A DNA stretch of 64,000 nucleotides. Origin: Lunularia cruciata (Eukaryota; Streptophyta; Marchantiopsida; Lunulariales; Lunulariaceae). The notes beneath the pieces are model-generated. The model was not told the origin of the DNA. It saw nothing but the letters and a program-made list of their open reading frames with translations, and made no database searches. The stretch covers positions 49,308,291 to 49,372,290 of the forward strand of contig OX419755.1 in NCBI GenBank assembly GCA_948567375.1, given 5' to 3'. How positions within the stretch are numbered: position 1 is the first letter of the stretch; each line of letters starts with the position of its first letter. The position numbers and the translations under genes were made by a program. Positions 1 through 11,059 of this stretch are shown here, one piece after another.

Positions 1-560
1 TGTTGTAATATGGAGTTAGGAAAAGCTTAATAAAAATATGGAGTTAGCATAACTAAATATAGCTAAAAAGTGGTAGAATTAGCATATAGATAACCATGCT
101 AGTAATAAAGGGAAGAAAGAGAGACATAAAAAGATTGCACAAAAGGAATAAGACTTGCCAAGGATCCACAACCACCCTAAGCTCTCTAAAGATGGATGCA
201 TATGAGATGTTATTAAAAGTGTTCTCAATATCCACTTGAAGAACTCTAGATGGATATCTTGGAGTGCTCTAATGCCTAGAGATATAGCCTCACAACCTCC
301 AAGTGTAGCAGCTCCAAACTGATGTGGATTGAGGTGTTGTTGGAAGGGAGAACAATGCTGAGGGACAATTGTATGACTAACAAAATGCAAGAAGATCTCC
401 ACAATAGCAATTGTCTAATGGCCTCTATCTAACAACTAGCATCTAACACTTGACTAATTGAAGTAGGAATTTCTATCTATATTAATGTTACAACCATCTA
501 AAATAGCTCAATAAAACCACTAGAGGGATCATCTACCTAGAGGTAATTTCTAAGATGCTC
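1..560 (-). pseudogene. LINE reverse-transcriptase fragment (relic 1)
   Basis: Read on the minus strand, this piece contains the N-terminal part of a plant non-LTR retrotransposon reverse transcriptase. Recognisable stretches are HQFGAATLGGCEA (around 290-330), DIHLEFFKW, and DIENTFNNISYASIFREL (around 190-230), which corresponds to the first catalytic block of this family, where the usual form is VD-x-NAFNSISR. Stop codons and frame changes break it up, so it is dead. The same segment is found at 57240-57530 in the second LINE relic of this window, clearly related but diverged. The left window edge cuts it, so the C-terminal part may lie outside. The upstream limit near 560 is uncertain because similarity fades there. 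Confidence 0.75.
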
Positions 561-1493
561 ATTTACTATCCTTGAAAAGCCTCTTGAGGAAATGCATGGA
601 GCAATGCATAATGGATGTGCAAAAGAATTAATCTATCAAGACAAAAGGGTCAAATTGATAGTGGAAGACCTCTAATGGTACTCCTTCTCTTGCTACAAAA
701 TGTAATAAGCATAAGGAGGAGATAGTCTCATCTATATGACTAGATATAGACAAGAGATGTAGAGCTTTTGCTACTCTAATATACTCTACTATACTCTGAT
801 GCTTGACCCAATATTCTAGGTTATCATAATTGAGTGGAATCTATAGTATCATGTGGTTGAACCTATCTTTGATAATATGTAGCACAAACAAACTCTTCAT
901 GTAGGGTAGAACAATCCTTTGCTTGAAATCTAGCATCCATCTCTCTTTGCCTTGCATGGCTTCCTTTAGTATATCAAAGACACCGTCATGGGAGTAAGAA
1001 GAATAAGAACAAAATTAACTCATCCATGGGATCACATGCAAATCAATCAAGTGGCAAAGGAAAGTCTATCTAGCCTCACCATGAAGTGTATGGGAAAGCC
1101 TATAGAATAGGCATGTACAAGGAAAACTAGTTTTAAATAACTCCAAAATATAACTTGCCTTGGATATTAACCATCCTCATGACTCAATCTATATCCTTGG
1201 AACAAAGGGATGGACAAAGCATTTGTAATCCAACATGTCATTGATCTTGATGTGATGAATCACCTTACTTGAGCATCCCAAGTGGTCCAATCATAATCAT
1301 TATGTATGTTTTTTCACGTGTGTCTTTACCCCTTGCAAGGTAAAGAGTCAAGATACATTAGATAAAGAGTCAAGATACATTAGGTGGTGTATCACAAGCC
1401 ACTCTAGGTTGCACTACATGGGAATCAAAACCATAACTAGCACAAGAATAACAAAAAGTAACACATGATGCTCCTCTTCTTAGTTCTTCATAC
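561..1493. other. Gene-free stretch, possible LINE upstream relic
   Basis: No open reading frame of note is present. Parts of the minus strand between 561 and about 1000 could be more of the decayed LINE, but I see no motif that proves it. A 23-bp unit containing AAAGAGTCAAGATACATTAG is duplicated in tandem near 1340-1385. Confidence 0.4.
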
Positions 1494-1715
1494 TTGCAAA
1501 ACCACATCCTACTCACATCCCACCTCACATGAGTAAATGCTAATTCTCAAGACACTAAAACATTATAAATTCTTGTAACTTTCAATTTGTATCTCCATAA
1601 TTTTCACTTACAAAACCACATCCCATTCACATCTCTCGCATGAGTAAATGCTAATTATCAAAACACTAAACTATTACTTCTTATAACTTTCAATTCATAT
1701 CTCTATAATTTAAAA
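1494..1715. repeat. Two-copy tandem duplication, about 115 bp unit
   Basis: The unit beginning CAAAACCACATCC at 1494 recurs at about 1611. Both copies contain ATGAGTAAATGCTAATT and a run reading TAACTTTCAATT followed by ATCTC-ATAATTT. The copies differ by several substitutions and small gaps, so the duplication is not recent. No coding content is visible. Confidence 0.7.
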
Positions 1716-4700
1716 AATAAATTCCAATGGAACTAGAAAATGAATAAAAATAAATAAAAATAAAAAGTTCAAGACACTTCCAAACCTAAATTTCTTCATA
1801 TCTTTCTATAGAATTCTCCATAGTCTTCAATTTAAACACCAGTGGAGCTTGAATTAATAGATTAATCTACTTGATTAGTAAATTAATATTCAGTTATTGA
1901 GCTCATACGTTGGAGAGTAAAAGCACACCGAAATAGCCATTTGCAAGTAATATTGCGAGTTCGACTAATAAAGACAAGTTTTATTTATCATTATAGGTGC
2001 AAACGTGATGGATTTACTTCGTCAAACGAGGATTAGACCAACCCAAGTTAATAAAAATCCAGACAAGTTTTTGATATAAAAGTACCTCGACTCATAGTTC
2101 AACTACATAATTGCAATAATTGCTATCTTTAAAAGAGTGTATTATCTCCGTGATTTTTTGTAGAATTCGTTATTATAGATTAGTAAAATAATTTCCCTTG
2201 CTTTAGAGAGAATTACAGAAATGGCTTATGAAAATCCATGGGAAGCAAGAGATGTTAACACAAAAGTTACTTGTATAAGCATGCCGTTTATGAGGAGATT
2301 AACATATAAAATTTGGGTCAATTGGTATGTGGGTCCAGCGAGACATATAAATTTTCATGGTCATTGATGACTTGTAATTGAAAAAGAACTAAATTATTAT
2401 AATATTAAATGTTTTGGTGTGCATTGTGTTAGTTCATATGGTTACAAAGAATGATTCATAAATTGATCCCAATCATTATTGCTCAAACATGAATCTTGGT
2501 ACTTGAATTTTTGTCTAATTACATTTCCTCATTGTCATTTCTATCATTCAATTTCACCCAAGTAGATACTTAGAGAAGGTATATAACAGCTTAAAGTTTA
2601 GAAAAAGACAAGAAAAAAATATGAAAGATAGATAAAAACACAAAGATAGATACTTCAAGCGTGAGTAGTAGTAATTTGCCACTTCACCAATTTTATGCCA
2701 TAGCTCCTTCTGCAATATTGCTCACATTTGTATTCAATAGATGGATCCTTAAAGAAAAGAAAAGCCAAAAGATAAAGAAGATGTATTTACGTTACCCATG
2801 AAACCACCGGAGTGATCAAGATGAAGAGAAGAAAGAGAGTACTAACTGATTGTTAACTTCAGTTAAGTGATCGTTAACTTCACCTTCTTTCATCACTACC
2901 TTCATAGCTAACTAGCACAATTAACTACTTTGGTTCTCTCATAGCTAACTTCATTGGCTTCAAGTGGTCGTTAATTCAGCTACATAGTGAAGGGTTCACT
3001 TCGGATTTGAAATAAACTGGTCTCAATCAAACGAAACTACCCGACCTAAACCAAGGCCTATGTGAATGAGGGAAATTATCCAGACACTGCGCCGAATCAT
3101 GGCAAACCAACATTGAATCCATCAAAAGAAACGGACTCTTCGAGAGAGCAAATCTGACAGGAATTAAAGTGGACCGAAGCCAAATCAATCCACACATCTC
3201 AAAGAAATAGTAATATGAATAAATGATTTCAGACATTCGTCCTTATTTGTCTAGATTAAAGTCAAACTAAATTGCATAGGACTGATTTACTAGGACTGAT
3301 TTGAAAGAATTGTAAACTGAAATTATTCGGAAACAAAAATCGTACTCATATTCGACATATAAGACTCATGACCACATCCCATGAAGTCGAACCTGACACA
3401 TAGTCGATTAATCTCTTATAATAAGATCATTAAAATCCAGATTGGAACGGGACCGCACTCATATGCTCTCTAATGTGCACTTGTGAGTAAACTAGAGGAA
3501 ACAGTGGCCATCACAGCTTTGGGCATCATTGTCGTGACATGAAGTAGCAGCACTCTTCTTATGGGTGACGAGATCTCATCGTCTTGATTGGATTCGAAGT
3601 TACCTTTTAGCACTTTAGTGTGATGTTCAAATCCGTCAGTAGCCTTGCTTACTTACTCACAGGGAAGAAATAACTGCGGACGTGGGGCAAACATTGGCTT
3701 GCGTTTACAAATGCTTACGTAAATCCTGATGCAAAATGTAAGATTGGATGTTACGGGGTAGCTATTTAGTCTCTTATGACTGGGAATTATATCTTGTGTC
3801 TGTTGTGACGCAGAGGAGAAGTCAGATCAACTTCAACCCGATACTTCTGGTCGAGCAAGGGTTTTAGCAACTGAGACGACTAAAACTTGGCAAAACTTTG
3901 CGAGAAGGTAGATTCACGACTGGAGACAATATGTTTTCTTGCTAATCGTTGGATGGAACTGTATCTTGATAAATTCTATACGGTGGCTGGCTGAAAATTA
4001 CCAGTTCCGCGCAATTTGACTTGCCCTTGCGTCTACAGTAGGAGATGGAGGAATCAAGAACTCCTTGAAACTATCTAACGACACCAGCAGTGTCAAGGAA
4101 GTTACTGTAAAGTGCTGCTGAATTTGTATGACGTGTGGTATGGGAGAAGCCGAAAGAATATTTCTGTCGTTGAGACTAGAGAGAACTGTACTATATGCAT
4201 CGAGCCATCGTGTGTATTGCAGGGCTGCCATATGGAAGCTCTGTTTCCACGATTTGTTTAGTTGATTGACGATTTCCATGAGAATTTCACGTGAGCAGAT
4301 AAGCCACACGTTCGCGCAGCGTGAAGCTTACTTTAGTCATATGTTAATCCAGTTGATTGGAGGAACTGGACATAGATTGCCAAGGACTACTCTAAGCCTC
4401 AAACGAGAAGAACAACACACCTCGTCTCAGAATTGCTGTAGAAGTGTATCTCTAGCTATAACGATAACCATGTTGCCGTTAAATGCATCTTGACAACTTG
4501 AAGAAAAATATATGCTCCTGTGCAGCCAAACCAGAAGAGTGAAAGCTTATAGCAACACACATCCAGTTCGCTATTTCCTCCCTGGTTATCAAATGTATCT
4601 TCAGGTTGTCTCGCAAAGGAGTGAAGGCATCAAAGTTCAGACTGATTTGACAAATTCTTGGTAGAAGTACGAACAGATAATGTGCTTTCCGCTCTGACAG

Positions 4701-5650
4701 ATTAAATTATCAGATCGAGTTGACAATATTAGAGGAAGAGCACAGCGACAGTGGCATCTGCAATTTGATAGCGCGGATACAAAACGACGCATGTCCGGGC
4801 CATGAGAATCCGGAAATCTACGCTGGTGTTTCAAGTCCATGACGGTAATAGACCGATTGAGTTCGGTATCTCGAGCGTTAGAAATTTTCAAACAAGCGTA
4901 TTCTGATCTGATTCTAAACTTATGACGCGGTGGTCGTTTCGATAAGAGAAGATTTAGACATTCCAGATTAGGAGAGACGAATTCAAACCAACCGCAAACC
5001 AACCGGATGTGTTCTGTCTCTTTCTTTGTTTTTACTCTCGTACCTTAGGGTACAACCAGAAGTACATTTATGGTACAGCAACAGTACTGCGAGTACAGTA
5101 GAAGAAAAATGCCGTACTTTGATGAGTGTCATTTGTGGTTCATGAAGATTTACTGGTCCATGCACCTGTGGTGTCAAGAAAGAGAAATCAGGCGTAGGTA
5201 GGTCGATAAGATCTTGAGATGATATATATAAACGAGTCAGCTCATTGGTCTGATAGACAACCAGCACGAATGCCAGTCCCTCGCGTGATGAGCAGGAGTG
5301 AAAATCATGACCATCCAAGACCGATTTATCACTTATTCATAATTCTACTGGCTGACTCAGCGTGGAAAGACTGGATTAGCACTAGTTTCAAAAGCAGCAG
5401 CATGCATTGTTGAATGGGAGGTCACAGTGGGCACACACACTGCTACTGCGGCAATCAACATTGCAGTTGGTTCATGTTCATCGTGCCGTACCTGCTTGTC
5501 TGTAGTTTGCATTTCTGCTTGGACTGATTGGTAATAATAGCCGGTATGATTCAGATTCTACCAAGTTGAATGGATCCGAGCAACTAAGATGCCCTCTTAT
5601 TACAAGAATTTTCTTTTTGTCTTGTACGTACGAGCCGACGAAAGGTATAA
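1716..5650. other. Unassigned DNA with protein-like minus-strand ORFs
   Basis: This stretch has higher complexity than the repeats around it. The minus strand has open stretches at 3998-4309 and 4637-5318, but I recognise no family. The first reads convincingly like protein (for example IVNQLNKSWKQSFHMAALQY) and ends just before a GTAATT that could be a splice donor, so an exon of an unrecognised gene is possible. I found no promoter or matching acceptor that would let me build a gene. Confidence 0.3.
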
Positions 5651-5743
5651 AAGTAGTAAAAAAACAAGAAGGATGGGAAGACCCCATCAAGCACTACCAA
5701 GGAGATACAAGGAGAAGACATAGGAGGTAAAATGTGGCTAAGC
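5651..5743 (+). repeat. Short dispersed repeat, copy 1
   Basis: One of four copies in this window of a roughly 90-bp sequence whose core reads AAGGATGGGAAGACCCCATC. The core can fold as GATGGG, loop AAGAC, CCCATC. It is followed by a segment similar to CAAGGGAGAGACAAAAA and then GTAAAATGTGGCTAAG. Other copies lie at 41023-41120 (minus), 42425-42515 (minus) and 44462-44552 (plus). All four lie outside the large retrotransposons. The class is unknown; a SINE or MITE is possible. Confidence 0.6.
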
Positions 5744-7380
5744 CCGATTGTATCCGTAAGGGTGGTGGGGGTTGAAATTGAAGTAGTTGTTGATACTAAA
5801 GAAGCATTCTAAGACTTCTAAGACTTACAATGTAAGTCGTTGCGTTTCTCAGATGCCTTCACTATAGTTGGATTGCTTTCGCATTGACTGCGTTCTCAAG
5901 TCGGCCAGGAGCTTCTCTGCAAAATCTTCCTGTCAAAATCACAGTCCTTGTATCTGAATAACAGGGTAAGTCATGCAAACGAATAAGTCCGCCTACACTG
6001 CTGGCAAGCTTTGTCATACAGACTGCAATTATAACTTTAGCGTCGATGCAATCCATCCAGAGATGGACTCAACAATACCCCAACTTAGGCATATAGACTT
6101 AACCGCACCCCAAGTTGGCAGAAAGCCTTAACAGAACCCCTTGAAGCCACGTGGTCGGACGTGTCATCCATATTGTTATGGTTGGCATTGGCGCCACCAT
6201 GTGAGCGGTAAACAAATATTCCAGGGTATGTTCCATGAAATTGAATCCTTCGAGTACAGTACGTGATTAAGAACATAAGCTAGCTGTTCGTGAAATTAGG
6301 TGCCTAGTAGCACACGCACGCCACATCAAGCTAAAAACGTTATTGTTAAGTCGTTCTGCCCCAAAACACCTGAATTCAGCTACTAATCTTCATGCCGCAG
6401 TTTTCCTTCATTCATTCCTTCCTTCATGCGGCAGTTTGCTATCTCTCACTGAACTCTACAATATTCCTGTCGGATCCAGAGCAGAGAATCTTGATAGTCC
6501 AAGTTAGAATCTATGACACTGATTTGCACTGAGACAAAAAGGCAGATCAAAGCCACGGAGATGTGTAAAGTGATAATTTGCGGACGTGTACAAACACTAC
6601 TACTGCTATTTGCTACTGTGACTACCGATAGGGTCCTTACCCTTAGCTACAGTAATTGCATGCTGTAAAAGATCCTTGCAAAGTCTTGGATGAAAATTGT
6701 AAACGGATTGAAGCTCCATGTATAATACAACACCCAGCACTTGCAATACGGTCACCGCAGCAAAGCTGCCTTCTCGGAAGTTCTAATGATTGATTAGTGT
6801 AAGTGAGTGATAATAATAAGGTCGTGCCCTGAAGAGCTTCAGTGGCCAACATCGTATCAACTGCCATCGAGGATTCTCTGAGTTCAAAGGTCTGAATTGA
6901 AAATGGAAGAACTTCTTGATATACCTTGCCGAGCACATCTCTACGATAATCTTCTATACCTCGCTTGATTACACCGCAGGTCATGCTCCTTTCAATAGAA
7001 TATTTTCGCATGAAATCATTGATAGGACTGAAAGAAACGGAAAGAGAAACAAGAGGAAACAAACTCTTTGCCACAGAATCATGGATACCAAAAACCATCC
7101 ACAGGATACCATATCTAACTTACGTATATACAAGAAGCGCACAAGTTCAGAATTGCAAAAGGTACTGTCTTTAATGCGGCTTTTCACGCGACCCTACAAT
7201 CCGACACATATGATAGGTGGTAGAGTTCTAATGAGCTCAGGTCAGAGCCAATTACCTTCTATCCTAGCTACTGTATCCATCCTTGAAAAGAAGAAACAAC
7301 ATTGGAACTTACAGATTCTGGATCCAGAAAGTTTGCTACTTGCTGGATTTCGCAATGGGCTTTGTGTCCGGAAATATAAT
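5744..7380. other. Unassigned intergenic DNA
   Basis: No recognised gene. Overlapping open stretches on both strands around 6640-7390 look like chance frames: they overlap each other on opposite strands and show no family motif. A short tandem pattern of CTTCATTC and CCTTC occurs near 6405-6430. Confidence 0.4.
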
Positions 7381-9414
7381 ATAATTTAGGGGAATCTTCC
7401 AAAATGCCCTTCTTAACATAAGTATTTTCCAGAATGCACTATTTTTTGTTTAAATTTCGTTACAGCTGTCACCAATATAAAGCAGAAATGAATTTCATTC
7501 ACGACCTCTCACGGCATGCGGTCCTCTTGTAATGATTACCACCACACTCTTTGCACTTCACGTCACCTCCCTTCACATCCCATTTTTGGTAAAGGTGTTT
7601 GTTCTGGTATTTCAACAGGGGATTTGTAGTGAATTTGGTTGTTGTTGTGATCTAGCAGGGTTATTAGGGGCATCCACTTAAGGGGGTCATGGGTCCTCGT
7701 ATTATGGCCTTTTGCACACCACACATGCTGCATCGCAGCTTGTCTTCTTCCGCTACTTCACCGCGCCATTTCATTTTCAATGTCTTAGGGCGGCACACAC
7801 CTTCTTATGAACGTGCTGCAGGATGGTTTCCTTGTCAGGAATTAGGATGTTGATGTCAATCAGAGCAATATACCCTGCATATACTGAGAGCAGTGAACTT
7901 CTCAGGTAGCTTGCCCGCTTGAATGCAACAACGACTTGGCTATTGCAGCGGCAACATAGTGACAAGGAAATTGCAACTCCTAGTATGCTCTGCCGAACAA
8001 GTATGACTTCTCAAATCAACCAATTCTCTTTTCTGTTTTGAAATTGAGACTTTCATAACTGAATTCATCCACTTGAGTTATTCGTTCATCCACTTGAGTT
8101 ATTCGTTCCATTATTTGGTGCATCATGGAGGCACTTTTCTTGATCATGCATGATTATCATGCCTATGGTATTTGTAGATGAATTGCACTCTTGAGGTTTT
8201 CCGTGAAAAATGCCCAATTTCCACGATTCTCAATGTCTATTATTGCAATGGGAAGAGGCACAACTTTCCTTCCTTGTGCCATCATGCACACAAGCCAACA
8301 TCACAGCACATCCATAGGTATTTTTGACGTGATATGCATTGCCTATGGCTCACATTTCATGTGTTTTGTATTGTGTTTCCAGCTTTTTGACTCTGTGAGT
8401 CTTTCGGGCTTTATATTCCATTGTTTCATTGTTTCATTAAGGATGATGGTTGGCTTATAATGCTCAAACATTGCTTGAGATGCCCATGTGCAAGCAAATA
8501 AGCAAATAAATGGAGGAATTCCTTGCTATTTGTTCTTTCAAAGCTACAATGCTAATTGTAGTTAGTTAGCACAAATTGAACAAGGTATGCTACAAATGCA
8601 TTGAAAAGATGCATCATCATCATGTTGCAACTTGCATCTTTTTTCAACCAATGCTTTCCATGCAATTTGATATGGGATCCACATAGCACTTTTACCAAGA
8701 ATGTAGGTTTGCATGTCACCAAGCATAACCTTGGAAAATGTGCCAATGAATGAAGCTATAACTTGTTGGGCAGACTCTATAGTGTGCCTTATCACCATTT
8801 TACAATATGTGAGTACTTGAGGTTTATGATGCACATATTAACAAAAAAAACCTTCCATTTTGTAGCACTTACAACAAAACCACAACTTTGATTTGCAATG
8901 AGATGCGCAATTTGACTTCTAGTCAATTGAAGTCTCTCTTCACTACTTATCTTTGCACCAACAAGACTTTATGCATATGTGTGGGCAGAAGGACAAATTG
9001 CAACACACTTGCTTGGCTCACTCTTCTTCAAAAAGTAAGGAGCATTGTGGCATAAGCTTTCAAGCGGGGTGAAAAGGACACATATTGTCAAAGTTCTCTA
9101 CATGTTGAAGTTGGGCATGCATGTTGTCGTACATGTCAATTCAAAGCACTCTATAGGTTGAAGCAAACACTCATGTCACTTTGTGTGTAAATTTGGTGGA
9201 GATATTATTGTAGCATCATGTGAGTTGAAGAGGTTAGGTGAGGTGAGGATTTTGGTAATAACTTTTGCAGTAGGAGGCATTTTAGGGGATACTTCTTGTA
9301 ATTAGGGCATCTAAAAAACTCCCTTATAATTTATGCTATTTTTTGGAATGAGGTGAAGGAATTTTGGAGAATACTTGTTTAATTAGGGCATTTTGGAAAA
9401 TTCCACTATAATTT
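7381..9414. mobile_element. Inverted-repeat-bounded DNA transposon relic, possibly Mutator-like
   Basis: The left end (7381-7435) and right end (9359-9414) are inverted repeats of about 55 bp with roughly three quarters of positions matching; both share TTCCAAAATGCCCT. The right end is duplicated once more just inside, at 9286-9345. On the minus strand, 8562-8834 has an open stretch (DMQTYILGKSAMWIPYQIAW) resembling the region just before the catalytic domain of plant MULE transposases, where forms like YQKAWR-RE are common. That resemblance is weak and comes from memory. No target duplication is obvious. A 24-bp tandem duplication (CATCCACTTGAGTTATTCGT) lies at 8064-8110. Confidence 0.4.
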
Positions 9415-9754
9415 ATGGCAATTTTTTGGAATGAGGTGAAATGTGCATACAAGTGTAATCAATATATAACTATATCTAATAGTATGATCCATGTGTAGTA
9501 ACCACAATTTAAGTTTTAGTTGCTCTTGGTGTGGATGTTAATCATCAAGTTTACCTCATTTTGGAGAAGTTTTAAATCATGATAACTATATTAGACATGG
9601 ACTTTATGTTAGCCCCATAGTCCCAACTCATTATTTTGGTGTTGTTACAGTCTATGGTCTCTAACCTCTAATCTCCAATTCATCACCTTGTCCTAATAAA
9701 AACATGAAAATGTTGGACTCAATGCCTAAAATGCAAAGCAAAAAGAGTACAATA

Positions 9755-10006
9755 GGGGGTTTCAATTTTACTATTGTGGAACCGTATGGGTAATGAGACC
9801 GATTCCAAATTCCATAGAAAAAAATACAAAGATCCATAACCAAGGAATCACTTATAATTAAATGGTCATGTATGGATTATATATCCACTCATGGGAAAAG
9901 TGCCCATGAGTGTTTGGATCTTTGTAAAAAGATTTCTAGAATTTAGAATTGAGCTTATTACCCACACGGTTCCACAATATAGCATTGTTAAGCAATTGAA
10001 ATTTGG
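9755..10006. mobile_element. Fold-back MITE with about 85-bp inverted arms
   Basis: The left arm (9755-9836) and right arm (9916-10006) are inverted copies: CTATTGTGGAACCG and TACAAAGATCCA on the left are mirrored by TGGATCTTTGTA and CGGTTCCACAATATAG on the right. The 79-bp spacer carries an inner inverted repeat, ACTCATGGG and CCCATGAGT. A transcript would form a long hairpin. No coding capacity. Confidence 0.75.
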
Positions 10007-10210
10007 AAGGACCAAGCAACCAGGTTAATTAATGTTAATTAATGTTTAGTTAGTAAAGATAATGCATTACAAGAGTGTGATGCATGGAGGAATTTCAAGT
10101 AGAATCTAACAAAAGAGCAATCACAAACAAGAAGTCATGAATCTGCCAAAACAAGTCAAGAATACTTGCAACATAAACTTCATTTCATTCTCCACTATCA
10201 AAACAATTTT

Positions 10211-10665
10211 TGTAACAATATGGAATTTAGCTGTGAAGTTAGTTAGGGCTAACAAAGTAGAAAATAGGACAAATTAGCCTAGAATATTTTGAAAGTATCT
10301 AAGAAGCTTCTTGCAAAGCTTCTTGGCTAGCTTAGCTTGCATCCCAAGTACGTAGCTTCTAGAAGGAAGCTCTAGAAGCTTCCAACTAGCTTAGCTCGCA
10401 TGCAAAGTAGACAACTTCTAGAAGAAAGTTTCTTGAGAAGCTTCTTGGTTAACTTGGCTTGCACTCCAAGAAAGTGGCTCAAGGAAGTCTCATGAGAAGC
10501 TTCTCAAGAGCCTTGTATGCTCCCTATACGTACCAAAGCCAAAGCTCATGCTAGGCATTTGGAATTTTCTATCATTCAAGTGTCCGAATGTGATCTTTCA
10601 TTCTTCTAATAAGAGAATGAAAGATTACATTGGGATAGTCTCTCCTCAGTCTCGGTCTTTTACAT
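10211..10665 (+). repeat. Element C 5' LTR with heat-shock-element-like palindromes
   Basis: Begins TGTAACAATA and ends TTTTACA. It holds an unusual density of GAA/TTC palindromes, including TTCTAGAA at 10357-10364, GAAGCTTC at 10375-10382, and CTTCTAGAAG with GAGAAGCTTCTT at 10413-10446. These match the inverted GAA/TTC pentamer logic of heat-shock elements. The 3' LTR and the solo LTR of this family are equally rich. Confidence 0.9.
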
Positions 10666-10680
10666 TGATATTAGAGCAAG
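10666..10680 (+). other. Element C primer-binding site
   Basis: TTGATATTAGAGCAA starts directly after the 5' LTR. It differs at two positions from TGGTATCAGAGC, the usual plant site complementary to initiator tRNA-Met. Confidence 0.8.
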
Positions 10681-11059
10681 AATGGGATGGATAGAATTTA
10701 TGGACCACCAAATCCATTTTCACTAAACCATTGGGATATTTGTGGCCAAGTACTACCCAAACATCATTTCACATAGTTCATCACCTCATGTTTTGGGTAG
10801 AATTTTCTGAATGCAATCACCTTGTCAGAGGAACACTTGGTGCTTCTGATTGTAACTTATGGAGAATGGTGGATGTGTTGCATCTATGTGTTGGTAAATT
10901 AGATAAATTGGGAGTAGTGTGATAAAGTAGTAGCTAGGGCGGCAATGCCTGAGGTTATCATTGCTATGTAGCAACAAATCGAGCACCTTACATGATTGTT
11001 GGATGAACAAGACCAGCAACGACAAGAGTACATAAAGAGAGCACCATTTTGAGAAGGAG

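Noticed and set aside
6643-7389. Long open frames on both strands
   Set aside because: They overlap each other in several frames and contain no recognisable motif; probably chance openness.
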